A stretch of 64,000 nucleotides of DNA from contig WGLQ01000009.1 of NCBI GenBank assembly GCA_016125495.1, positions 158,264 to 222,263 of the forward strand, in the 5' to 3' direction. Source of the DNA: Hyphomicrobiales bacterium (GTDB taxonomy: Bacteria; Pseudomonadota; Alphaproteobacteria; Rhizobiales; RI-29). Positions 17,388-24,935 of the stretch are shown here, piece after piece; position 1 is the stretch's first letter, and every line of letters begins with the position of its first letter. The position numbers and the translations under genes are program-made. The notes beneath the pieces were generated by a model. That model searched no databases. It was not told the origin of the DNA and saw only the letters and a list, made by a program, of their open reading frames with translations.

Positions 17388-18407
17388 TCAGAATGCCACT
17401 TTGTCTCCGCCCTTGAGCTCCAGGATTTCGCGCGCCTCGTCGGGCGTTGCCACCTCGAGACCCAGCCCCTCGATGATGCCGCGCACCTTCGTCACCTGCT
17501 CGGCATTCGAGCGCGCGAGCTGACCGGCTCCGATCCAGAGCGAATCCTCGAGCCCCACCCGCACGTTGCCGCCCATCGAGGCGGACATGGCCGCGATCGT
17601 CATCTGGTTGCGCCCGGCCCCGAGCACGCTCCAGCGATAGTCGCTGCCGAAGAGGCGGTCGGCCGTGCGCTTCATCATCATGACGTCTTCCGGGTGGCCG
17701 CCGATGCCGCCGAGGATGCCGAACACGGACTGGATGAAAAACGGCGGCTTGACGATGCCGCGCTCGGCGAAGTGCGCGAGCGTATAGAGATGGCCGATGT
17801 CGTAGCACTCGATCTCGAAGCGCGTGCCGTTCTCGGCGCAGGTCGTCAGGATGAATTCGATGTCGGCGAAGGTGTTGCGGAAGATGCGCTCGCGCGAGCC
17901 TTCGAGATACGGCCGCTCCCAGTCATGCTTGAATTCCGTGAAGCGGGCGAGCATCGGATAGAGACCGAAATTCATGGTCCCCATGTTGAGCGAGGCGACC
18001 TCCGGCTTGAAGAGGGCGGCCGGGCGCGCGCGCTCCTCGATGGTCATGGTCGCGGCCCCGCCCGTGGTGATGTTCACGACGCAGTTCGAGCGCTGCTTGA
18101 TGACGCCGAGGAAGCGCCCGAAGGCCTCCGGCGTCTGGTCCGGGCGACCATCGACGGGGTTGCGGGCATGGAGGTGGACGATGGCCGCGCCCGCCTCGGC
18201 GGCGCCGACCGCGGCATCCGCGATCTCCTCGGCCGTGACGGGCAGGTGCGGTGACATCGAGGGCGTGTGGATCGAGCCCGTCACCGCGCAGGTGATGATG
18301 ACCTTGCGGGCCCCGCGCGGCTTGCCGCCCGCGCCGCCGCCCGCCGAGCCGCCGGCCGGTCCGCTGGCCGCACCTGCCGCGCCCGCCTTGCCATCACCTG
18401 CCGCCAT
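17388..18407 (-). CDS. Beta-keto acid cleavage enzyme (BKACE, DUF849)
   Basis: A 339-residue member of the BKACE family, which condenses acetyl-CoA with a beta-keto acid and yields acetoacetate plus a CoA ester. Seen are IITCAVTGSIHTPSMSP, the metal-site HLHARNP, and the SLNMGTMNF and SVFGILGGIGGHPEDVMMM segments. The Zn-binding His residues lie in HLHAR. The product varies with the keto acid, so substrate is unknown. An N-terminal Ala/Gly-rich extension of about 35 residues precedes the usual start of the domain. Start 18407 has GGGGAG upstream; 18422 is an alternative. Confidence 0.9.
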   Translation of the reverse strand: MAAGDGKAGAAGAASGPAGGSAGGGAGGKPRGARKVIITCAVTGSIHTPSMSPHLPVTAEEIADAAVGAAEAGAAIVHLHARNPVDGRPDQTPEAFGRFLGVIKQRSNCVVNITTGGAATMTIEERARPAALFKPEVASLNMGTMNFGLYPMLARFTEFKHDWERPYLEGSRERIFRNTFADIEFILTTCAENGTRFEIECYDIGHLYTLAHFAERGIVKPPFFIQSVFGILGGIGGHPEDVMMMKRTADRLFGSDYRWSVLGAGRNQMTIAAMSASMGGNVRVGLEDSLWIGAGQLARSNAEQVTKVRGIIEGLGLEVATPDEAREILELKGGDKVAF

Positions 18408-18482
18408 CTCACTGCTCCCCATGCTCTGCCTGCCGGCGCCACCGCCCGAGCCGCCACTATCGGCCGGAAGGTGGCCCGCGCC

Positions 18483-18600
18483 AAGGGGGGGGGGTGGGGC
18501 GAGGCGAGGCAAGGCGACGCCAGCGGCTCCCGGGAGGAGGCCGCACACGCGAGGCGGGGCGAGGCGAGGCGAGGCGGGGCGGGGCGCGGCGCCCCCCCCT
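18483..18600. repeat. Low-complexity GC tandem repeats (GAGGC/GGGGC units)
   Basis: A run of ten G near 18485 is followed by repeated GAGGC and GGGGC-like units in two blocks, 18498-18515 and 18550-18590, ending in a run of C. It lies in the gap between the BKACE start and the small membrane protein. Slipped-strand variation is plausible; no function is seen. Confidence 0.8.
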
Positions 18601-18624
18601 GGCTTACGATGTTTTCACGTCGAG

Positions 18625-19233
18625 ATGGTAAGCCCCGAGCACCTGCAAGTGCCCATCCCCGTCACGTTTCGAGTTCCGCCAGACATGTTGACCGTATTCG
18701 GATTGGCCGTGTTCGCTTTCCTTTTCGGCGGAATGCTCCGGGCCAAAGCCTATCGCTGGCGCTATCTGGCCGAAAGCTATGCCGCCGACCCCGGTCCCCC
18801 TGTCGGCGAGCGAAACATGCGCAGCGCGGTTCTGGTCGGGCTCGGCGCCTTCAACTCGCTGAAGGGCATCATGACGATCCGCACACATGAAACCGGTGTG
18901 TCGTTCCGTGTCATGCCGGCCTTCTCATTGTTCCATGAGCCGTTGTTCGTGCCCTACACCGACATTCGCGGCTGGAAGACGACCTGGTATCTCGATGCCC
19001 CCTCGAGCGAGCTCGAGTTCCGCCGCGCGCCGCAGGTCAAGATGATCCTGCCGGCCGAGGATGCCGAATGGATCCGGGAACACGCGGGTCAGAAAATGGC
19101 GTTCCGCAACGTCCCTCCGCCGCAAGGCAATGCCGGCCGGGCCTCGCACTTCTTTGCGACGACACATGCGTTGTTATCGCTCGTCATGCTCGCAGGCCTT
19201 GCGTTTTTCTTCTTCTTCGGCCCCGCGAGATAG
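18625..19233 (+). CDS. Small two-helix membrane protein, unrecognised
   Basis: A 202-residue protein (182 residues if ATG 18685 is used) with one membrane segment near the N-terminus (MLTVFGLAVFAFLFGGML) and one at the very C-terminus (LSLVMLAGLAFFFFFG). Between them is a soluble part with a PH-like pattern, including TIRTHETGVSFRVMPAF, FVPYTDIRGWKTTWY and a basic tail. I do not recognise the family; bacterial PH-like membrane proteins are one possibility. Neither start has a strong Shine-Dalgarno site. It follows a G-rich repetitive stretch. Confidence 0.65.
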   Translation: MVSPEHLQVPIPVTFRVPPDMLTVFGLAVFAFLFGGMLRAKAYRWRYLAESYAADPGPPVGERNMRSAVLVGLGAFNSLKGIMTIRTHETGVSFRVMPAFSLFHEPLFVPYTDIRGWKTTWYLDAPSSELEFRRAPQVKMILPAEDAEWIREHAGQKMAFRNVPPPQGNAGRASHFFATTHALLSLVMLAGLAFFFFFGPAR

Positions 19234-19644
19234 CACGGGCATGCACCGTCTGGCATTCGCGAACCGATGAACGCGCCGCTACACTTCGCTCTGCGGCCCG
19301 GCACGACCCGCCACCTCGGAATGATCGCGACACGCGCGCCCGCTTGCCACCCACGCCGCAGCCCGAATAGATGTGGCATCGCCTCACGGGGCTCGCATCT
19401 CATGATGTCCGTGCGAATTGCGCCCGAAGCGCCCACCGCGCCCGAGCCGCCATTCGGTCGCAAGCGGGCTGGCAGGGGCGGATCGAGGGGTGTCGCTCGT
19501 GACAAGGAGCGGACATGACCCTTCGGTACCGTTATGCGCCGCAGCAACGGCGTTATGGGCCAAGTGCGGACTCATGCGGCGTAGCGTATTTCGCACCGCA
19601 AAACCGTCGCGCCCATACAGAAGCGGCCGTTCGCCACACGCGGT

Positions 19645-19863
19645 CTACGGGCTCGTCGACGCTCGGCGGGCACGGTCGGTGTCGGGAGCATTGCGACAAA
19701 TTATCGGTGGTCCGAAGAACGGGCACAGGTCACCATCGTTCATCTCGTCACGTCCAGCTCCCCCGGTGAGGATGTCGTCCCCGTTCATGCCGGACGGACT
19801 ACCGTCATGAACAAACGTCACGATAGGAACGGCGTCCGAACCCGCCCGCGAGGCGGCCTTCAC
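19645..19863 (-). pseudogene. Possible remnant of an RTX-repeat protein
   Basis: A 72-residue open frame with the segment GMNGDDILTGGAGRDEM, in which Gly and Asp fall as in the calcium-binding GGxGxDx(hydrophobic)x repeats. Neither a full repeat array nor a secretion signal is present, and flanking frames are broken. A chance match cannot be excluded, so this is a weak call offered for checking. Confidence 0.25.
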
Positions 19864-19926
19864 CGGATGGGTACTTCTGTCCGGCTTCTGGGAGCTGAGC
19901 AGAGTAGCGGCACGCCCGTCACTTTC

Positions 19927-19973
19927 CCCGGATGCAGTGCAGAACGCGAGTGGCGTACTGCACTGCTTCCGGG
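19927..19973 (-). terminator. Long hairpin downstream of the TonB receptor gene
   Basis: Arms CCCGGATGCAGTGCAG and CTGCACTGCTTCCGGG pair over 16 positions with one mismatch, around a 15-base loop. It begins 42 bases beyond the stop of the minus-strand TonB receptor gene, fitting a transcript end. No T-run follows, so it may be a stability element instead. Confidence 0.5.
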
Positions 19974-20015
19974 CTCGCTTGAAGGAAAATGTAGAACGCC
20001 GGCGGTTCGAGGCAA

Positions 20016-22265
20016 TCAGTTGAGCTTGATCGAGCCGAAGACGCGGACGTTGGCGCCCGGCTCCAGAACCTCTTCGCGACGCTTGAAGGAGGCGTGGTTC
20101 AAGATCTCCTCGTTGGTCAGGTTCTCACCCTTGATGCCAATCGTCATCGAGGGACCTAAACCCGCGCCGGGCTCGAGCCGCGCCGTATAGGACAGCTCTG
20201 CGGAGACGTTCGTGTAACCAGGCGTTGCGATCTCGTTCTCGCCAATCCGGTTCTGCTCGAATGCGTGTAGGACACCGGCACGGGCCAACCAGTTGTCGTC
20301 GCGATAGACGAGGGCACCGCCGAGACGGTGTGGTGGAATACGCGGCACATTACCACCCTCGTCGAAGCGGGCGTGCACGAAGTCGTACTGTGCCTCGATG
20401 CCCCAGACGCCGTTCCAGATCGGCGCCACATCGTACTGGGCCGCCAGCTCAAAACCATAGAACGTGGCGTTGCGCTGCTGGAAAAAGACGAGGTCAAACA
20501 GGTGCTCGTGGTGTTCCTCGTCATGGTCGTGTTCTTCGTGACCGGCCTCGGCGCAGTGGAAGTGGCCATTGTGGGCACCGGGCTCGCATTCGACGTCGGT
20601 GAGCTGGCGATAAATGAAGCCATGGTAGCGCGTGTAGAACGCCGAGGCATCGAAGCGCAGCGGTCCGGATGCCCGGGCCAGTCCTGCCTCCAGCGTGAAG
20701 GCTTTCTCCTTTTCCAGGAAGGGGTTGCCGACCTCGAATGTGCCGGTTGCCTCATGCATGCCCTTTGAGAAAAGCTCCGCCGCATCGGGTGCGCGCTCGG
20801 TAAATTGGGCGTTGAGGCGAGCCTTGGCGAGGGAGAGGTCCTGAACGACGCCGAGGCTGGCACTCACCGGAGCGAAATCACGCACTCCGGTGAAGGTCGT
20901 TGCAAACCATGGGTGGTGGTCATTATGACCTTCGCCCTCTGAAAAGTCCGACCACCCGGTTCCATCGACCCTGGTGTGCTCGATGCGAGCGGCAGCCTGC
21001 ATCTTCAACGTGGCATCGAGGTCGAATTCCTCGAAGACGAAGGCCGCGAGCGAATTCGTCTCCACAGGTTCGAGAAGGGACTCCCCCTCGAAGCTCTGGC
21101 CCCGTGTCTCGCGATGAACGACCTGGATTCCAGCTGCCCCGCGCATCTCACCGAGCACGGTCCAGACCGGTAGGTGCTGAATCTCAATGCGCCCCTCCTG
21201 TTCGCGGTTCGTGAAGCGCGAGCCGAGCGAGAGGGGAATTTCTCCCTCGTGATCCTCCTCATGCTCCTCTTCATGATCGCCATGCTCCTCGCCCTCCTCG
21301 TGCCGGGCGAGTTCGTCGTGTGCGTAGTCGGACGCGCCGAACCAGAAGCGCAGTGCCTCGACGCCAAAGGCGTTGGGGCGCCATTCGCCGCGCGCCATGA
21401 CCTTGTCCTGCTCCAGGTCGATGCGCGGGTCCACCCCCTCGTCAGCTTCCTCTCCCGGCACGCCGTAGAGGCTCTCGACGCGGCTGACCGAGATGCCGAT
21501 AAAGCCGTCCGACCAGATCCGCGATAGGCCGAGCCCAAAGCCCCTATTGTCGATGAACGAGTTCGCCTGAGGTCCGCGCGGCGTGTCGTAGTCGTCGGCC
21601 TTGCGCACGAAGGCATCCGCATGGAACGCAAAACCGTCGGCGCCGACGGTGGCATTGAAGGCGCCGTCACGACCATCGTCGACGGACGTGAAGCCTCCCA
21701 TGATCTCCGCGGCAATGCCGGTCGGCGGTATGAAGGTCGGAATGCGCTCGTTCTCCACGGCGACCACGCCGCCGATCGCCCCGCTGCCGTAGCGCAGTGT
21801 CGCCGGGCCCCGCACGACCTCGATGCGGTCAGCGGAAAACGGGTCGATCGGGACCGCGTGGTCTTCCGAGATCGCCGAGACGTCGTGCGAGCCGATGCCG
21901 TTCTCCTGCACTCGGACCCGGTATGAATCGAGACCGCGAATGATCGGCCTGCTGGCTCCGGGAGCGAATGTCGAACTCGTGATGCCCGGCCGCTCGTCGA
22001 GCACGCCGGAAACGTTCGCGCCGCCCTCGCTGAGGACGTCACGCTCCGTTGCGACGGTGGTGGACACGAAGGCATCCTCGACGACGATCAGCGTTCCGGG
22101 CATGCCTACATCCGCCGCCACCAACGTACCGGTAGTAAGCACCGGTGAAGGCGTGGATATTACGATCCCTTCGAGTTCGATCGGCTGTTGCGCGTGGGCC
22201 CCGATCGGAACACCGGCCGCAAGGATGCATCCGGTCGCGAGCCGGAGTGTTGAATACGAACGCAC
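20016..22265 (-). CDS. znuD: TonB-dependent outer membrane receptor, ZnuD-type (zinc)
   Basis: A 749-residue outer membrane receptor. A signal peptide (RSYSTLRLATGCILAAG... cut after GAHA) is followed by the TonB box region IELEGIVIST, the plug (EDHAVPIDPFSADRIEVVRG, RYGSGAIGGVVAVEN) and a barrel ending in F/N-rich strands. Two extracellular-loop stretches are rich in His, Asp and Glu: about residues 320-345 and about 568-590 (HEEHDHDEEHHEH). Such loops are the mark of ZnuD-type zinc receptors. The start is a GTG at 22265 with a G-rich site upstream; an ATG at 22322 is possible. A COG0523 GTPase and Zur-like sites lie on the divergent side. Confidence 0.85.
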   Translation of the reverse strand: MRSYSTLRLATGCILAAGVPIGAHAQQPIELEGIVISTPSPVLTTGTLVAADVGMPGTLIVVEDAFVSTTVATERDVLSEGGANVSGVLDERPGITSSTFAPGASRPIIRGLDSYRVRVQENGIGSHDVSAISEDHAVPIDPFSADRIEVVRGPATLRYGSGAIGGVVAVENERIPTFIPPTGIAAEIMGGFTSVDDGRDGAFNATVGADGFAFHADAFVRKADDYDTPRGPQANSFIDNRGFGLGLSRIWSDGFIGISVSRVESLYGVPGEEADEGVDPRIDLEQDKVMARGEWRPNAFGVEALRFWFGASDYAHDELARHEEGEEHGDHEEEHEEDHEGEIPLSLGSRFTNREQEGRIEIQHLPVWTVLGEMRGAAGIQVVHRETRGQSFEGESLLEPVETNSLAAFVFEEFDLDATLKMQAAARIEHTRVDGTGWSDFSEGEGHNDHHPWFATTFTGVRDFAPVSASLGVVQDLSLAKARLNAQFTERAPDAAELFSKGMHEATGTFEVGNPFLEKEKAFTLEAGLARASGPLRFDASAFYTRYHGFIYRQLTDVECEPGAHNGHFHCAEAGHEEHDHDEEHHEHLFDLVFFQQRNATFYGFELAAQYDVAPIWNGVWGIEAQYDFVHARFDEGGNVPRIPPHRLGGALVYRDDNWLARAGVLHAFEQNRIGENEIATPGYTNVSAELSYTARLEPGAGLGPSMTIGIKGENLTNEEILNHASFKRREEVLEPGANVRVFGSIKLN

Positions 22266-22791
22266 GGTTACGCCCCCCTTCCCAAGACACTTCTGAGAGA
22301 TTTCATTCGCCCTGATTTCCATCCCGGTGTCTGACGACCCGCCACCGCGACCAGCTGAGATCCGAAATCCAGCCGGGAGGATCACGAACGGCGCAGGCCG
22401 GATCGACGGGCATCGCTTCCCGGCTCGCGCGTTTGAGGGAGTGGAATTCATACCGGTACCCGTGTCGCCGCTCTCTGATGGGATGGGCGGAACCGCTCCT
22501 GGCCAATACCGGGGCGATGGCACGGCACGCCAAGGCGCGGCGACCGTCGGTCTCGCACGAGAGAGAGGTGTTCGTCCGGCGATCCGACACCAGCTGGCCC
22601 CGCCAGCGTGGCAACTGCCGGGCCCGGATCGCCGGCAAGACGCTCGACGCGCGATCGCGGTTGTCAGCCCTGGCCCTTGGCACAGCGGCGCGTGATCGCA
22701 AGGCCATCGAATTCCGCCTGCATGGCCTGGTCAATTTCGCATCCTCTCGTTCAACACGCCCCGAACCAGAGGCGACACGTCCACACCTGTT

Positions 22792-22809
22792 ATGTTATAT
22801 AATAACGAT
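22792..22809. promoter_or_regulatory. Zur-box-like palindrome 1
   Basis: ATGTTATATAATAACGAT stands in GC-rich surroundings and centres on GTTAT-ATA-ATAAC. It matches the alphaproteobacterial Zur pattern ATGTTATAnTATAACAT in most positions. It probably controls transcription toward the znuD-type receptor, although it is far from that start. Confidence 0.6.
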
Positions 22810-23012
22810 ATGTGGTGGCGGAGCAAAGGCTGGCAACGCTTGGCTGGAGGAACTTGGCCTCATCTGTTGCGGACTGGTGACACTCGGTCACCCGTTCCGG
22901 GTCCTCCGTCTGGTCCCGCAACCCACGCCCCGCGCAAGCACGATGGCCTCAGCGGCGCTCGGCCGGTTGGAGCCTCGATGGCATCAAACACAGGAGCCTG
23001 CATACCTCTTGA

Positions 23013-23030
23013 CGTATATTATAACATACG
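23013..23030. promoter_or_regulatory. Zur-box-like palindrome 2, upstream of the COG0523 GTPase
   Basis: CGTATATTATAACATACG is a palindrome apart from one base pair; its reverse complement contains ATGTTATAATAT, the left half of the usual Zur pattern. It ends 36 bases before the ATG of the GTPase, where a bound repressor would block the promoter. Confidence 0.75.
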
Positions 23031-23066
23031 CAATGTTCCAGACAACGTTGAAAGGGCCAAGCGGGC

Positions 23067-24329
23067 ATGGACGAGAAACTCATCGCGCAGCGGTCGAACG
23101 ACGCAGACCACGTCGATCGCCGCCTGCCTGTCACGGTGCTGTCGGGCTTTCTGGGCGCCGGCAAGACGACGCTGCTCAACAATGTGCTCGCCAACCGCGA
23201 GGGCAAGAAGGTCGCGGTCATCGTCAACGACATGAGCGAGGTCAACATCGACGCCGAACTCGTTCGCGACGGCGGTGCGAACCTCTCGCGCACCGACGAG
23301 ACGCTGGTCGAGATGACCAACGGCTGCATCTGCTGCACGCTGCGCGACGACCTCCTGAAGGAGGTCAAGAGCCTCGCGGCGCAAGGGCGCTTCGACTATC
23401 TCCTCATCGAATCGACTGGTATCGCAGAGCCGCTGCCCGTCGCCTCCACCTTCGAGTTCCGCGACGAGGAGGGAAACAGCCTGGCCGACGTCGCCCGTCT
23501 CGACACCATGGTGACAGTGGTCGATGCAGCAAATCTCCTGCGAGACTATTCATCGCACGACTTCCTCGCGGATCGGGGCGAGACGGCAGGTGAAAAGGAC
23601 GGGCGCGCGTTGGTCGATCTCCTCGTCGAGCAGATCGAATTCGCCGACGTCATCGTGCTCAACAAACTTGATGTGGCGAATTCAAACGAGGTCGCTGCCG
23701 CGCGGGCCATCATACGCTCCCTCAACGCAGATGCCCGCATCATCGAGACGAGCAATGCGCAGGTCGAGATGTCCGCAATCATCGACACCGGTCTCTTCAG
23801 CTTCGAGGCCGCCCGTCGTCACCCGACGTGGCTCCAGGAGCTCAATGGATTCATGGATCACGTCCCAGAGACGGAGGAATACGGCATCTCGAGCTTCGTC
23901 TATCGGGCACGCCAGCCGTTCGATCCGGTCAAGGTGCATTCGTTCTTTGCCAGGAATTGGCCGGGTGTCATCAGGGCGAAGGGCTTTTTCTGGATCGCAT
24001 CGCGGGCTGAATTCGTCGGAGAACTGTCGCAGGCGGGTCCCATCGTGCGCACGGCGGGCGTGGGCTACTGGTGGGCGTCCGTGCCGCGCACAAACTGGCC
24101 CGAGGACGACCGCGCCGTTGCCCGCATCGAGAAGGGCTGGCACGACGTCTGGGGGGACCGGCGTCAGGAACTCGTATTCATCGGGACACCCGACATGAAC
24201 GAGGCCGCCATCCGCTCCGAACTCGACGCCTGCCTCTTGGAAATCCCGAACAGCGACAACATCGACACGCGCGCGTGGCGTACCCTGCCGGACCCCTTCC
24301 CGACGTGGCGCAATGATGCGGCCGAATGA
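23067..24329 (+). CDS. COG0523 (G3E) GTPase, probable Zur-regulated zinc metallochaperone
   Basis: A 420-residue G3E GTPase. The P-loop [11 protein letters not shown] (residues 27-37), the metal-binding CICC motif (87-90), [14 protein letters not shown], and NKLD of the G4 region are all present, followed by a CobW C-terminal domain (about 275-400, [20 protein letters not shown]). The family inserts or delivers metal; the zinc branch (ZigA/ZagA-like) is commonly Zur-regulated. The palindrome 36 bases upstream and the divergent ZnuD-type receptor favour zinc over cobalt, though cobalamin genes also lie nearby. The role as a zinc chaperone is inferred from this context. Confidence 0.88.
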   Translation: MDEKLIAQRSNDADHVDRRLPVTVLSGFLGAGKTTLLNNVLANREGKKVAVIVNDMSEVNIDAELVRDGGANLSRTDETLVEMTNGCICCTLRDDLLKEVKSLAAQGRFDYLLIESTGIAEPLPVASTFEFRDEEGNSLADVARLDTMVTVVDAANLLRDYSSHDFLADRGETAGEKDGRALVDLLVEQIEFADVIVLNKLDVANSNEVAAARAIIRSLNADARIIETSNAQVEMSAIIDTGLFSFEAARRHPTWLQELNGFMDHVPETEEYGISSFVYRARQPFDPVKVHSFFARNWPGVIRAKGFFWIASRAEFVGELSQAGPIVRTAGVGYWWASVPRTNWPEDDRAVARIEKGWHDVWGDRRQELVFIGTPDMNEAAIRSELDACLLEIPNSDNIDTRAWRTLPDPFPTWRNDAAE

Positions 24330-24497
24330 GTGTGCCACGCGATCAGGCAGGCCGAGACGATTGTGCGGCGGATGCATATCCGGGTTGCGCTCACGGTGGC
24401 GCCCACTTGCCACACGATGTTTTCTCAAGCGCACTGATCGCAAGCGCGGTCAACTTTCATGACTTGACTTGGCAGGCACGGTTGCTCAAGTTGGATG
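24330..24497. other. Leader region between the GTPase gene and the second riboswitch
   Basis: Part of a 606-base gene-free stretch (24330-24935). No gene seen. It should contain the promoter of the btuB transcript. A candidate is the AT-richer patch near 24448-24500, where TTGACTTGGC occurs, but I cannot fix -35 and -10. Confidence 0.4.
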
Positions 24498-24696
24498 TGC
24501 TCAGGTGCCATTTTCTCCGTATTGAGGAGATGGAAAAGGGAACACGGGACGTTCTGATTTCTCGTCGGAACGGAGCCGTGACTGCCCCCGCAACTGTGAG
24601 CGGCAAGCAGGTTCTGCAGGTACCACTGGCCAACTGAACGAGAGGCCGGGAAGGTGCAGGGCAAGCGTTCGAGCCGCGAGTCAGGAGACCTGCCTG
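24498..24696 (+). ncRNA. Cobalamin riboswitch upstream of btuB
   Basis: Very close to consensus: CAGGTGCC at 24502, AAAGGGAA near 24535, the core GACTGCCCCCGCAACTGTGA near 24580, CCACTGGCC at 24623, GGCCGGGAAGG at 24644 and GAGTCAGGAGACCTGCC at 24678. It controls btuB, 240 bases downstream, and perhaps the following btu genes. High cobalamin normally represses the output. Confidence 0.93.
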
Positions 24697-24935
24697 AGCA
24701 CGGTCGTTCTTCCCTCGCGCGGTGGGCGCGTCGGAGGCGGATACGCTGTGGCGACCGATTTGTAACCCAATTGGGGAGCTCGTGGGATGCACAGCGCTTC
24801 GATACCGACCGTCTGACCCGTCGGACATCATTGCCGTCAAGCGGTGCTGCAAGGCGCATGTCCCCCGCGCGTTGCTGAGCCGTGCGACATGCCGCCTGCG
24901 GGCTCCCGATCGTTCTGTCGGGAGGCTTAAAAGTA

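Larger units (their letters stand above)
19234..20015. other. 782-base gene-poor stretch with possible RTX-like relic
   Basis: No convincing full gene between the membrane protein and the znuD-type gene. Short frames exist in all phases and none has good codon structure. On the minus strand at 19645-19863 a short frame contains GDDILTGGAGRDEMNDGD, which resembles two RTX nonapeptide-type repeats (reported separately). An inverted repeat lies at 19927-19973. Confidence 0.5.
22266..23066. other. 801-base divergent region of the zinc module
   Basis: Between the znuD-type gene and the GTPase gene I see no reliable gene. Two AT-rich palindromes (22792-22809 and 23013-23030) look like Zur operators. 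The first lies about 525 bases upstream of the receptor start, leaving a long leader on the minus strand that carries a weak 143-codon Arg-rich frame (22303-22734), which I did not accept. Confidence 0.55.

Noticed and set aside
22303..22734. A 143-codon minus-strand frame beginning 58 bases from Zur-like palindrome 1
   Set aside because: Arg-rich, weak third-base bias and no recognisable protein features; kept only as a possible leader region.
22322..22790. A possible third cobalamin riboswitch upstream of the znuD-type gene
   Set aside because: Isolated GGGAAG- and CCAGGAG-like words exist on the minus strand but in the wrong order, and the core box is missing.
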